A stretch of DNA of 64,000 bases from Streptomyces halstedii (GTDB lineage Bacteria > Actinomycetota > Actinomycetes > Streptomycetales > Streptomycetaceae), in assembly GCA_000720535.1 (NCBI GenBank), contig JOAZ01000009.1, positions 124,001 to 188,000 of the forward strand, in the 5' to 3' direction. Positions within the stretch are counted from its first letter, which is position 1. Every line of letters starts with the position of its first letter. Made by a program: the position numbers and the translations under genes. Positions 53,056 to 61,594 of this stretch are shown here, piece after piece. The notes under the pieces are model-generated. The model was not told the origin of the DNA, did no database searches, and saw only the letters and a program-made list of their open reading frames with translations.

Positions 53056-54297
53056 TCAGGCTCCCGTGGTGATCCGTACCGTCCAGGCGCCGGAGGGCGT
53101 CCGGCCCGCGACCTCCACGCGGGCGTGTTCACCGGGCACGGTGTACCGCTCGCCCTCCCGGAGCGGGGCGTCCGCGAGCGGCGGGTAGACCGAGCGGTCC
53201 CAGCAGGCGTCGGAGTCGGGGTGGGTGTCGAGGACCTCGACGGGGCCGCCGCCGGACGGGGTGGCGTTGTGGATGCGGTAGATCAGGACGCCCTCGGCGC
53301 AGGTGGTCCGGTCGTTGCCGGTGGCGCTGCGGGCCTCGACGGCGAGCGCGCTGTCCGAGCCGGTCCTGATGACCGCCAGCCGGGTCCCCTTGGATCCGCC
53401 GCGTACGGGTTCCTCGGCCATCGGCACCAGGGTGAGGTCGGCGCTGCCCTGGACGCACACGATCTCGTCGCCGCCCAGCCAGCCGAGCTTCCACTTGTGC
53501 CAGCCGAACAGGTCGGGCGCCAGTCCGAACTGGCTGCCCATGACGTCCCAGTCGCCGACGTAGGTGTCCCAGTCGCCCTTGCCGTCCTCCGGCCGGTGGT
53601 AGAGGTCGGCCAGGTCGAAGACGTGGCCGGTCTCGTGGGCCAGGACGTTCCGGTCGGGCGGGTGCTCCTCGAAGACGGTGACGACGCGCCTGATGTCGGT
53701 GCCGTCGACGCGTACCGGACGGTCGAAGTTGACGACCTTCGTGGCGTCGGAGTCGACACCGGGCGCGTCCGGGTCGGCGACGAGGTACACGATGTCGTAC
53801 CGGGAGAAGTCGACCTGGTCGTCGGCGGCCTTGATCGCGTCGCGCAGATAGGCGCCGCGCCGCTCGGACCCCCAGTCGCGCTGTATCCCGTACCAGGTGG
53901 ACGGGTGCGGCATCTCGACCCAGCGGCTCTGCGGGTGGGCGCGCAGGGTGAACGCGCCGTAGGAGGCGCGCTGGAAGAAGCGGGTGGTCGAGGGGAAGTG
54001 GTCGGCGGTCAGCACCTTGGGGGACACCACGGGCTCCGAGTCCGGGAACGAGAGGAAGACCATCACCGCGTCCAGGTCGTGGTCGGGGCGCGGGTAGGCG
54101 TCGTTCCAGGTGTCGAGGCCGAGCGAGTGGTGGGCGCGGGTGCGGGGCAGGGCGCAGGGGCCCGCGTCGCGCGGGGCCGCCGCCGCGGGCCCGGCGACCA
54201 GTCCGGTGGCCGCGAGCGCCAGCAAGGAGGTGAGGGCGGCCGCGGCCCTGTGCGGACCGGACCGCCGCGCTCTCCCGTGTCTGTGCTGACGCGGCAC
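53056..54297 (-). CDS. Secreted M6 (immune inhibitor A-like) zinc metalloprotease
   Basis: A 413-residue exported protease. The GTG at 54297 (VPRQHRHGRARRSG) follows GGAGG and opens a classical signal peptide: basic N-region, hydrophobic AAALTSLLALAATGLVAGPAAA, cleavage after AAA. The catalytic zinc site is NVLAHETGHVFDLADLYH (HExxH plus later ligand), with a downstream GDWDVMGSQ Met-turn-like segment typical of M6. A C-terminal beta domain (RYTVPGEHARVEVAGRTPSGAWTVRI) completes it. Four or more cysteines suggest disulfides outside the cell. Confidence 0.92.
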   Translation of the reverse strand: MPRQHRHGRARRSGPHRAAAALTSLLALAATGLVAGPAAAAPRDAGPCALPRTRAHHSLGLDTWNDAYPRPDHDLDAVMVFLSFPDSEPVVSPKVLTADHFPSTTRFFQRASYGAFTLRAHPQSRWVEMPHPSTWYGIQRDWGSERRGAYLRDAIKAADDQVDFSRYDIVYLVADPDAPGVDSDATKVVNFDRPVRVDGTDIRRVVTVFEEHPPDRNVLAHETGHVFDLADLYHRPEDGKGDWDTYVGDWDVMGSQFGLAPDLFGWHKWKLGWLGGDEIVCVQGSADLTLVPMAEEPVRGGSKGTRLAVIRTGSDSALAVEARSATGNDRTTCAEGVLIYRIHNATPSGGGPVEVLDTHPDSDACWDRSVYPPLADAPLREGERYTVPGEHARVEVAGRTPSGAWTVRITTGA

Positions 54298-54711
54298 GTG
54301 AACCTCCGGTGGCGACTGCGGGATCCGTTCCACCACCCTGTGCCGGGCCGGTGCCGCACGCCTCGTTGTGCTGCCCCACACGGGTCAGCCGGAGGGGTGA
54401 GCTCCGCAGCCATAGCGCTCACGGAACGTCACAATCAGTCAGGCGAACAACGCAATTCACCAGGTGTTCACAGGGCCGATCAATAGCGGGCAAACCGAGG
54501 GGTGATGTCTACGCGCCCGACGTAGGGCCATGCGTGTGCGACCGGTCGTGCCGCCACCACGAAACGGTGGCCGCGCTGGTACGCCCCAGGCGCCACCCTC
54601 TATGCTTCACCTCGCTTTCCTGTGTGGTTTCCGCCTCCGGCACGGCGTCCCCCCACGCTGCCCCAGGCCGGCCACATCTGTTCACGACAATCTGCACAGC
54701 GGGAGCGAGCG
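54298..54711. promoter_or_regulatory. Divergent promoter region of the M6 protease and cdgA
   Basis: 414 bp without a gene. It contains TTCACCAGGTGTTCAC (about 54456-54471), with a CACCAGGTG dyad, less GC-rich than its surroundings and a candidate regulatory site for cdgA. cdgA is a known BldD target in S. coelicolor, but the match to the BldD consensus is only partial. Confidence 0.4.
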
Positions 54712-56616
54712 GTGAGCGGAACCTCCGAAGGGCCGGCGCCCGAGTCGGGCGAGCCGCCCCGCGCCGGACCCTCGATGGTCACCGAGCGTGACGAAGAGGG
54801 TTTCGGCGAGCTGCGTGACTACCGCGCCGCGTTCCGTGCGGCGGCCCTCCCGATGGCGGTCGTGGACCACCGCGGTCAAGTCGTCCGTGTGAACGACGCG
54901 CTGGCCTCGCTGCTCGGCACCGGCCCTGACGCGCTGCGGGGCGGGCGCGCCGCCGACCTGGTGGATCTCGCGGCGGACGGACGGAGCCAGGAGGCGTACG
55001 GCGAGGTCCTGGCCGGTACGCGGTCCCGGCTCCGCTGCACCCGCCGGCTCAAGCACCCCGACGGCCGCTCCCTGTGGGCCGAGGTCACCGTCGTCCCGAT
55101 GGCGGACCCGGCCGAGGGGCCGGGCAACGCCCTGCTGTCCGTGGAGGACGTCAGCGACCGGCACGAGCTCCACCTGCGGCTGCGTCATCTGCGGATGCAC
55201 GACCCGGTGACCCGGCTGCCCAACCGCACGCTCTTCTTCGAACGCCTCACGACCGCGTTGGAGACGCCATTTCACGAGGCCCAGCCGCCCCACGAGACCC
55301 CGCCGTCCCAGGAGACCCCACCGCCCCACGAGACCCGGCCGTCCCAGGAGACCCCGTCGCCCGGGAACGGCCGGATCGGCCTCTGCTATCTCGATCTGGA
55401 CGGCTTCAAAGCGGTCAACGACACCCTGGGGCACCATGTCGGCGACCGGCTGCTGGCCGCCGTCGCCACGCGGCTCACCGACTGCGCGGACGCCGACGGC
55501 CACCACCGCGCCGGGGGCCACCTGGTGGCGCGGCTGGGCGGTGACGAGTTCGCGATCCTGGTCGAGGACTCGGCCGGTGCGCACCAGCTCACCGAACTGG
55601 CCGGCGCGGTGCTCGGCGCGCTCGAACGGCCCTTCGACGTGGGCGGCCAGCGGCTCTCCGTCTCCGCGTCGATCGGGGTGGTGGAGCGGGCGGCGGCGGA
55701 CGCCACGCCCACCGGCCTGATGCAGGCCGCGGACACCACGCTGTACTGGGCGAAGGCGGACGGCAGGGGCCGTTGGACGCTCTTCGACCCGGAGCGCAAC
55801 GCCCACCGGATGACCCGGCAGGCGCTCTCCGCGACCCTGCGGGCCGCCGTCGAGCGCGGTGAGTTCACCCTGGAGTACCAGCCGCTGGTCGGCATGGCCG
55901 ACGAGGTCGTACGGGGTGTGGAGGCGCTGGTCCGCTGGAACCATCCGCGGTTCGGGATGCTGGCCCCGCACCGGTTCGTCCCGATCGCCGAGGAGGACGG
56001 CACCATCGTCCAGCTCGGCCGGTGGGTGCTGCGTACGGCCTGCCGTCAGGCGCGGCGCTGGCAACTGGAGCACCCGGCGGAACCGGCGCTGTTCGTCAGC
56101 GTCAACGTCGCGGTCCGCCAGCTCTGGGACTCCGACCTGGTCGCCGATGTGGCGGAGGTGCTGGCCGAGACCGGTCTGGCGCCCGGCCTGCTGCAACTGG
56201 AGCTGACCGAGTCGGCCGTGACGGGCTCGGCCGGGCGGCCGCTGCGGGTGCTTCAGGCGCTCAGCGACATGGGTGTCCGCATCGCGATCGACGACTTCGG
56301 CACCGGCTACTCCAACCTGGCCTATCTGAGCAGGCTGCCCGTGTCGGTGCTCAAGCTGGACGGCTCCTTCGTACGCGGATTCCGGCAGGACGACGGCAAC
56401 CGCTCCAGCCCGGCCGACGAGACGATCGTCGAGGCGATGGTGCAACTGGCGCACCGCCTGGGCCTGACGGTCACCGCGGAGTGCGTGGAGACCTCGGGCC
56501 AGGCGGAGCGGCTGCGGCGGATCGGCTGTGACACCGGGCAGGGATGGCTGTACTCACGGGCGGTGACCCCGGAACGGATCGCGGAGCTGATCGGCTCCCG
56601 GCCCCCGGGGAGCTGA
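54712..56616 (+). CDS. cdgA: PAS-GGDEF-EAL c-di-GMP enzyme (CdgA-like)
   Basis: A 634-residue protein starting at GTG 54712 behind GGGAG. A PAS domain (about 30-145: YRAAFRAAALPMAVVDHRGQVVRVNDALASLLG) is followed by a diguanylate cyclase domain with intact VARLGGDEFAILVED, then an EAL phosphodiesterase domain (EYQPLVGMADEVVRGVEALVRWNHP, NVAVRQLWD, IDDFGTGYSNLAYLSRLPVSVLKLDGSFVRG). Both catalytic motifs are kept, so it could make or break c-di-GMP, the brake on Streptomyces development via BldD. An unusual Pro/His/Glu/Thr repeat interrupts the start of the GGDEF domain. No membrane segments. Confidence 0.93.
   Translation: MSGTSEGPAPESGEPPRAGPSMVTERDEEGFGELRDYRAAFRAAALPMAVVDHRGQVVRVNDALASLLGTGPDALRGGRAADLVDLAADGRSQEAYGEVLAGTRSRLRCTRRLKHPDGRSLWAEVTVVPMADPAEGPGNALLSVEDVSDRHELHLRLRHLRMHDPVTRLPNRTLFFERLTTALETPFHEAQPPHETPPSQETPPPHETRPSQETPSPGNGRIGLCYLDLDGFKAVNDTLGHHVGDRLLAAVATRLTDCADADGHHRAGGHLVARLGGDEFAILVEDSAGAHQLTELAGAVLGALERPFDVGGQRLSVSASIGVVERAAADATPTGLMQAADTTLYWAKADGRGRWTLFDPERNAHRMTRQALSATLRAAVERGEFTLEYQPLVGMADEVVRGVEALVRWNHPRFGMLAPHRFVPIAEEDGTIVQLGRWVLRTACRQARRWQLEHPAEPALFVSVNVAVRQLWDSDLVADVAEVLAETGLAPGLLQLELTESAVTGSAGRPLRVLQALSDMGVRIAIDDFGTGYSNLAYLSRLPVSVLKLDGSFVRGFRQDDGNRSSPADETIVEAMVQLAHRLGLTVTAECVETSGQAERLRRIGCDTGQGWLYSRAVTPERIAELIGSRPPGS
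55282..55356 (+). repeat. 18-bp in-frame repeats within cdgA
   Basis: Four alternating 18-bp units encode QPPHET, PPSQET, PPPHET and RPSQET. They lie between the first helix of the GGDEF domain and its GNGRIGLCYLDLDGF core. Confidence 0.88.
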
Positions 56617-56670
56617 GCCGGTCGACGGCCTGGGGGCCGCCCGCCGCGGACCCCGGGCCCCGCCCGCCGG

Positions 56671-57786
56671 TCAGCCCAGGTCGGGCAGGCCGTAGGCGTC
56701 CGCGATCAGCTCGTACGAGCGCAGTCGTGCCTCACCGCCGTGGGCGTTGGCCGTGATCATCAGTTCGTCGGCGCCGGTGCGCTTGGTCAGGGCGTCCAGT
56801 CCGCCGCGCACCTCGTCCGGGGTGCCGTGGACGACATCGGCCAGCCAGCTGTCGACGAACTCGCGCTCCATGGGGCTGAAGTCGTACGCCTCGGCCTCCT
56901 CCGGCGTGGGGACCAGCCCCGGGCGGCCGGTGCGCAGCCGGACCATCGACAGGGCGCCGGTCAGCACCTGGCGGCGCGCCTCACGCTCCGTCTCGGCGGC
57001 CAGGGCCGAGACGCCGATCAGCGCGTACGGGGCGTCGAGCACGGCAGACGGGGTGAAGGACTCCCGGTACAGGTCGAGGGCCGGGACGGTGTTGCGGGCC
57101 GAGAAGTGGTGGGCGAAGGCGAAGGGCAGCCCGAGGACACCGGCCAGCCGGGCGCTGAAGCCGGAGGAGCCGAGCAGCCAGACCGGCGGCCGGGCGGGCG
57201 ACTGGACGCCACCGGGCGAGGTCGCCTGGACCGGCCCGGGAACGGCGTGGATACGGGCGTAGGGGTGCCCGTCGGGGAAGTCGTCGTCCAGGAAGCGGGT
57301 CAGCTCGGCCAACTGCTGCGGGAAGTCGTCGGCTCCCTCGTTGAGCCGGTCCGTGCGCCGCAGGGCGGCGGCGGTGGCGCCGTCGGTGCCGGGGGCGCGG
57401 CCGAGCCCGAGGTCCACACGGCCCGGGGCCATGGCCTCCAGGGTGCCGAACTGCTCGGCGATCACCAGGGGCGCGTGGTTGGGCAGCATCACTCCGCCGG
57501 AGCCGAGCCGGATGCGCTCGGTGTGGGCGGCCAGGTGCGCCAGGATGACGGCGGGCGACGAGGAGGCCACACCGGGCATCGAGTGGTGCTCGGCCACCCA
57601 GAAGCGGTGGAAGCCCCGGCGCTCGGTGAGCCGGGCGATGTCCACGCTGGTGCGCAGGGCCTGGCTCGCGGTGCGTCCGGCGCCGACGGTCACCAGGTCC
57701 AGTACCGACAGGGGGACGGAGGCCGTCCCTCCCGCGGTGCCGCGGATCTGGCCGCCTCGGTTCGCTTCGCCTCGGTTCTCGTCCAC
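56671..57786 (-). CDS. LLM-class flavin-dependent oxidoreductase
   Basis: A 371-residue bacterial-luciferase-like TIM barrel of the single-component group (MsnO8 subfamily pattern). Seen: VPLSVLDLVTVGAGRTASQALRTSVDIARLTERRGFHRFWVAEHHSMPGVASSSPAVILAHLA, GGVMLPNHAPLVIAEQFGTLEAMAPGRVDLGLGRAPG and WLLGSSGFSARLAGVLGLPFAFAHHF. It uses reduced flavin supplied by another enzyme; the substrate is unknown. Starts at GTG 57786. Converges on cdgA with a 54-bp gap. Confidence 0.9.
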   Translation of the reverse strand: MDENRGEANRGGQIRGTAGGTASVPLSVLDLVTVGAGRTASQALRTSVDIARLTERRGFHRFWVAEHHSMPGVASSSPAVILAHLAAHTERIRLGSGGVMLPNHAPLVIAEQFGTLEAMAPGRVDLGLGRAPGTDGATAAALRRTDRLNEGADDFPQQLAELTRFLDDDFPDGHPYARIHAVPGPVQATSPGGVQSPARPPVWLLGSSGFSARLAGVLGLPFAFAHHFSARNTVPALDLYRESFTPSAVLDAPYALIGVSALAAETEREARRQVLTGALSMVRLRTGRPGLVPTPEEAEAYDFSPMEREFVDSWLADVVHGTPDEVRGGLDALTKRTGADELMITANAHGGEARLRSYELIADAYGLPDLG

Positions 57787-57877
57787 GTGTGTCGGGCCTC
57801 TCCGGTGGTGCGTCTGGGGTACCGAAGGGCCCCAACAGGAGGATGACTCCGCTTATTCCCGGTGCCTGCTCCGCGCG

Positions 57878-57913
57878 CCCGTCACGGCGCCTGTCACGGC
57901 ACCCGTCACGGCA
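57878..57913. repeat. Three 12-bp tandem repeats
   Basis: CCCGTCACGGCG, CCTGTCACGGCA and CCCGTCACGGCA follow one another, between the flavin oxidoreductase start and the end of the EutA-like gene. Too short for CRISPR and with no spacers. Confidence 0.85.
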
Positions 57914-57963
57914 CCTGGGGACGACGCCCGCTCCCGGCGCTCATCTCCGGGCTCCGGTGCCCG

Positions 57964-58728
57964 TCACTCCCGCACCTCGATGCCCCGGTGCTCGTCGGTC
58001 CCGGGCGGCGGCTCGCGGGTCGCGAACAGCGTACCCAGGGTGGGTGCCCACACCCGGCGGTCGGCGAGCCGGAGCCCTTCCCAGACGGCGACCTGGTTCG
58101 CCGTGAGGACCGGCTTGCCCAGGCGTTCCTCCAGCTCGGGGATGTACGCCGCGGTGCGCAGCGCGTTGTCCGGGATCAGGACCACCTGCGCGTCGGGATG
58201 GTCCGCGGCCACCGCCAGTTCCTTCACCCGCTCCGCGTCGCACGCGGCCGCCTCGTCCGCGGTGGCGACCCCGGCGCTCTCGGTGGTGATCACCTCCAGG
58301 TCCGCCGCCTCCAGGAACTCGGCGAAGAGCGGGGCGACGTCCTCGGTGTAGGTGGCGGCGACGGCCACCCGGGTCGCGCCGAGTTCGCGTACGGCGTGGG
58401 CGAAGGCGAAGGAGGTGCTGGACGCGGGCAGCCCCGCCGTCCGCGCCAGGGCGGCGACCTGGTCGTGGGCTCCGTCCCAGCCTCGGACGAAGCTGCCGCC
58501 GGTGGTGGCCCAGATCAGCGCCTCGGCCCCCGCCATGCGCAGTTCCTCGACCCCGGCGGCCAGGCGTTCCGCTTCGCCGGCCGCGCGCAGGGCCTCGACG
58601 CCCCGGGAGCCCCCCTCGGTGACGGTGTGGAACAGCGGCAGTCTGATGTCGCTGTCGATCATGACCTCGATCCGCGGGAAGTCGTCCTCCGCGGCATGGC
58701 CCGGGTAGAGAAGTCCTACGGTCGTCAT
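57964..58728 (-). CDS. Asp/Glu racemase-superfamily protein (maleate isomerase/EutA-like)
   Basis: A 254-residue protein; ATG 58728 (MTTVGLLYPGHAAEDDFPRIE) is preferred, with an in-frame ATG 6 bp earlier. The fold is the tandem alpha/beta racemase type (SSTSFAFAHAVRELGATRVAVAATYTEDVAPLF, GKPVLTANQVAVWEGLRL). The two catalytic cysteines expected in maleate isomerase/EutA (WACTSGSF and SCTNLRT) are here WATTGGSF and IPDNALRT, so neither is present. Divergent from the Ehu transporter, consistent with an ectoine/hydroxyectoine-utilisation role, but the chemistry is unclear. Confidence 0.8.
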   Translation of the reverse strand: MTTVGLLYPGHAAEDDFPRIEVMIDSDIRLPLFHTVTEGGSRGVEALRAAGEAERLAAGVEELRMAGAEALIWATTGGSFVRGWDGAHDQVAALARTAGLPASSTSFAFAHAVRELGATRVAVAATYTEDVAPLFAEFLEAADLEVITTESAGVATADEAAACDAERVKELAVAADHPDAQVVLIPDNALRTAAYIPELEERLGKPVLTANQVAVWEGLRLADRRVWAPTLGTLFATREPPPGTDEHRGIEVRE

Positions 58729-58904
58729 GTCCATCCTTCCTGCGTGTCCGGATGTCCCGCCGGCCCTTCGCGGGCGCCCTGTCTCCGCTGCCCCTGCCTG
58801 TGTCGAGTATTCCTCCGTCGGTCGCCCCCCGCCGCTCCGGAAGCCGCCCGCCGCAGGGCGGATCGCGGCCGACCCCGTCCACACGGCCGGGTGCGCGACC
58901 GGGC

Positions 58905-58984
58905 GGGGGCACGACGACGCGGGGGCACGACCGAACGGGGACACGACCGGGCGGGGCACGGCAGCGCCGGGGCACGACCGGACG
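58905..58984. repeat. Five 16-bp tandem repeats in the eutA-like/ehuB promoter region
   Basis: Consecutive 16-bp units begin at 58905, 58921, 58937, 58953 and 58969, each starting GGGG(G)CACGAC or GGGGACACGACC. They lie in the 568-bp divergent gap (58729-59296), which otherwise shows no gene. Possible multi-site operator or a slippage array. Confidence 0.85.
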
Positions 58985-59296
58985 GTCGGTGAATCGGTCT
59001 GTTTACGCACCCGGAGACCGGGCACCCGGGGAAGCGTCCCTCCCGCACCGGGGACATACGCCACGGTTACCCATCGACCCCACAGAACCAGCCATAACGG
59101 GCACCCAAGGGCCCGATGATGCCCAGGGAATACGCCCCGCGCACCTCCCGTCGCGCTCCGCCCGTGACGAGACACGGGAAGGTCACCCTCCGGCCACTGT
59201 TCGATTACATGGACCGGGCTCGCTGCATAGACGCATGGGATCGGGCAGGCGCTCACCCTGTCCGGACCGTCCGAGCCCTCCAGGAGATTGCGAACC

Positions 59297-60199
59297 ATGG
59301 CTGACTTCCCGAATCTGTCCCGCCGGGGTTTCCTCAACCGATCGGCAGCCGTGGGCGGACTGCTCGTCGTTCCCGGCCTGCTCTCCGCGTGCAGCAAGAC
59401 CGACTCCGGATCCACGGACGGCGAGGGCGCCCTCGACAAGCTGCGCAAGCAGGGCTTCGTCCGTGTCGCGTACGCGAACGAGGCCCCCTACGGCTACATG
59501 GAGGGCAAGGACCTCAAGGGCGAGGCGCCCACCCTGCACCGGGAGATCTTCAAGGCGCTGGGCGTCGACGAACTGAAGCCCACCCTCTCCGAGTGGGACG
59601 GACTGATCCCCGGGCTCCAGGCCGGCAAGTACGACGTGGTCAGCGCGGGCATGGCCATCACCCCCGAGCGCTGCGCCAACGCGCTCTTCTCCGACCCGGA
59701 GTTCATCTCCCCCACCGCGATGATGGTGAAGAAGGGCAACCCGAAGAAGATCACCGACCTGGCGTCGGCGAAGGCGGCCGGCGCCGTCATCGGCGTGATG
59801 TCGGGGGCGGTCGAGGACTCGTACGCCAAGGGTGCGGGCATCTCCGGGAGCAAGATCAAGACGCTCCAGAAGCCGCAGGACGGCGCGGACGCGGTCAAGG
59901 GCGGCCGGGTCGACGCCTTCCTGCTCACCGGCATCTCGCTGCGCTGGCTCGCCAAGACCAACCCGGAGACCGAGGTCACCGAGGCGTTCGTACCGGAACT
60001 GGACGGGCGGCAGCAGTTCTCCCCGGGCGGCGCGGTGTTCCGCAAGGGCAACGAGGACCTGCGGGACTCCTTCAACCGCGAGCTCAAGAAGATCACCGCG
60101 GACAGGTCCCGCTATGTGGGCCTCCTGGAGGACTACGGCTTCGGCGCCACGGAGATCCCGCCGGCCACGCTGAAGACCGCCGACCTGTGCAAGGGCTGA
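59297..60199 (+). CDS. ehuB: Ectoine/hydroxyectoine-type ABC transporter binding lipoprotein EhuB
   Basis: A 300-residue family-3 solute-binding protein, ATG 59297 after AGGAG. The signal sequence has a twin-arginine motif (LSRRGFLNRSAA) and a lipobox (LLSAC), so it is probably exported folded and lipidated. The mature part follows: KLRKQGFVRVAYANEAPYGYME, SEWDGLIPGLQAGKYDVVSAGMAITPERC and VGLLEDYGFGATEIPPATL, which fits EhuB. Substrate (ectoine or hydroxyectoine) is inferred from subfamily resemblance and the EutA-like neighbour. Confidence 0.87.
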   Translation: MADFPNLSRRGFLNRSAAVGGLLVVPGLLSACSKTDSGSTDGEGALDKLRKQGFVRVAYANEAPYGYMEGKDLKGEAPTLHREIFKALGVDELKPTLSEWDGLIPGLQAGKYDVVSAGMAITPERCANALFSDPEFISPTAMMVKKGNPKKITDLASAKAAGAVIGVMSGAVEDSYAKGAGISGSKIKTLQKPQDGADAVKGGRVDAFLLTGISLRWLAKTNPETEVTEAFVPELDGRQQFSPGGAVFRKGNEDLRDSFNRELKKITADRSRYVGLLEDYGFGATEIPPATLKTADLCKG

Positions 60200-60218
60200 C
60201 GGGGGCGAACCACACCCT

Positions 60219-60953
60219 ATGAGTGACTTCTTCTCCACCCTCCTGGATGAGTTCCCGCAGGTCAGAGCGGGATTGTGGGTGACGGTCGAGGCAACGGTCC
60301 TGGGCTCCCTGCTCGCCCTGCTGCTGTCCTTCCTCCTCGGCCTGATGGCGGGCAGCAGGCTGCTGCCGGTGCGCGGCGTCTCCCGGGTCGTCGTGGAGTT
60401 CTTCCGCGGCACCTCGCTCTACATCCAGCTCTTCTGGCTCTACTACGCGATGCCGCAGCTGACGGGGTACGAACTGACGCCGCTGGTCTGCGGTGTCGTC
60501 GCCTTCGGCCTCAACTACGGCGCGTACGGCTCGGAGATCGTGCGCGGGGCGATCAACTCCGTGCCCCGCGCCCAGTACGAGGCGGCCGTGGCGCTCAACA
60601 TGACGCCCTTCCACCGGATGCGGAAGGTGATCATGCCGCAGGCCTGGGTGCAGATGATCCCGTCCTTCACCAACCTGCTGATCCAACTCCTCAAGGCCAC
60701 CCCGCTGTTGTGGCTGATCTCCGCCGCCGACCTCATGACCGCGGTCGAGCACGTCCGCAGCCGCACCGGTGAGACGCTCGTCTCGTATCTGCTGCTGCTG
60801 GTCGCCTACTTCGTCCTCGCCTACGCGCTGACCCTGCTGATGAACCTGCTGGAGCGGACCGCCAAGCGGCGGCTCGGCCTGCACCCCGGGGCCGGCAGCC
60901 TGCTCAAGACCCGTACGGCGGAGTCCGCCGCCACAGCCGGAGGTACCCGGTGA
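60219..60953 (+). CDS. ehuC: Ectoine-type ABC transporter permease EhuC
   Basis: A 244-residue polar-amino-acid-type permease of the HisMQ family with about five transmembrane segments (VRAGLWVTVEATVLGSLLALLLSFLLGLMAG; VSYLLLLVAYFVLAYALTLLMNLL). Conserved loops are FFRGTSLYIQLFWLYYAMP and the EAA motif QYEAAVALNMTPFHRMRKVIMPQA. It follows ehuB by 19 bp and its stop overlaps ehuD by GTGA. Confidence 0.9.
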   Translation: MSDFFSTLLDEFPQVRAGLWVTVEATVLGSLLALLLSFLLGLMAGSRLLPVRGVSRVVVEFFRGTSLYIQLFWLYYAMPQLTGYELTPLVCGVVAFGLNYGAYGSEIVRGAINSVPRAQYEAAVALNMTPFHRMRKVIMPQAWVQMIPSFTNLLIQLLKATPLLWLISAADLMTAVEHVRSRTGETLVSYLLLLVAYFVLAYALTLLMNLLERTAKRRLGLHPGAGSLLKTRTAESAATAGGTR

Positions 60954-61594
60954 GCCAGACGTTCGACTGGGACGCCGTCAGGGACTCGCTTCCCCTGCTG
61001 CTCCAAGGATTCCGGGTCACCCTGCTGGCCACCGTGCTCGGTACGCTCGTCGCGGCGGTGCTGGGACTGGCCATCGCGGTGGCCGGGCGGGCGCCGTCAC
61101 GGTGGGTGAGCGTGCCCGTCAAGACGGTGATGGAGTTCGTCCGCGCCACCCCGCTGCTCGTCCAACTGGTCGGCGCGGCAGCCGTCTTCACCTCCGTGGA
61201 GCCGCTGACCATCGGCATCGTCGTCCTGGGCATCCACTACGCCACGTACACCTCCGAGGTCTACCGGGCCGGTATCGACGGGGTGCCCAAGGGCCAGTGG
61301 GAGGCCTGCCGGGCGCTGTCGCTGACGCCCCGGCGGACCTGGCAGGCGGTGATCCTGCCCCAGGCGGTGCGCAACGTGCTGCCCGCCCTCGGGAACTACG
61401 CCATCTCGATGTTCAAGGAGACCCCGTTCCTCGCCGTGATCACGGTCCAGGAAATGGTCTTCGAGGCCCGCAAGTACGGGACCGACCACTTCGCCTACAC
61501 CGAGGTGTTCACGCTCGCCGGACTGGTCTTCCTGGTCGCGAGCTACCCGACGTCGCTGTTGATGAGAAAGCTGGAGAAGCGCCTTGGCCACTGA
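60950..61594 (+). CDS. ehuD: Ectoine-type ABC transporter permease EhuD
   Basis: A 214-residue second permease of the HisMQ family, from GTG 60950. About five membrane segments (LLLQGFRVTLLATVLGTLVAAVLGLAIAVAG onward), EFVRATPLLVQLVG, and the EAA loop QWEACRALSLTPRRTWQAVILPQAVRNVLP. Forms the heterodimeric channel with EhuC. Overlaps ehuA by 11 bp. Confidence 0.9.
   Translation: MSQTFDWDAVRDSLPLLLQGFRVTLLATVLGTLVAAVLGLAIAVAGRAPSRWVSVPVKTVMEFVRATPLLVQLVGAAAVFTSVEPLTIGIVVLGIHYATYTSEVYRAGIDGVPKGQWEACRALSLTPRRTWQAVILPQAVRNVLPALGNYAISMFKETPFLAVITVQEMVFEARKYGTDHFAYTEVFTLAGLVFLVASYPTSLLMRKLEKRLGH

Noticed and set aside
54456-54471. BldD box upstream of cdgA
   Set aside because: The CACCAGGTG dyad matches the BldD consensus only partly; kept as a weak regulatory candidate, not called.
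53035-54486. 483-codon plus frame opposite the M6 protease
   Set aside because: The minus frame has a signal peptide and HExxH zinc site; the plus frame is its shadow.
58905-58984. CRISPR-like array
   Set aside because: Units are contiguous 16-mers with no spacers and there are no cas genes; the Cas4-like nuclease at 43813 is paired with a helicase, not with Cas1/Cas2.
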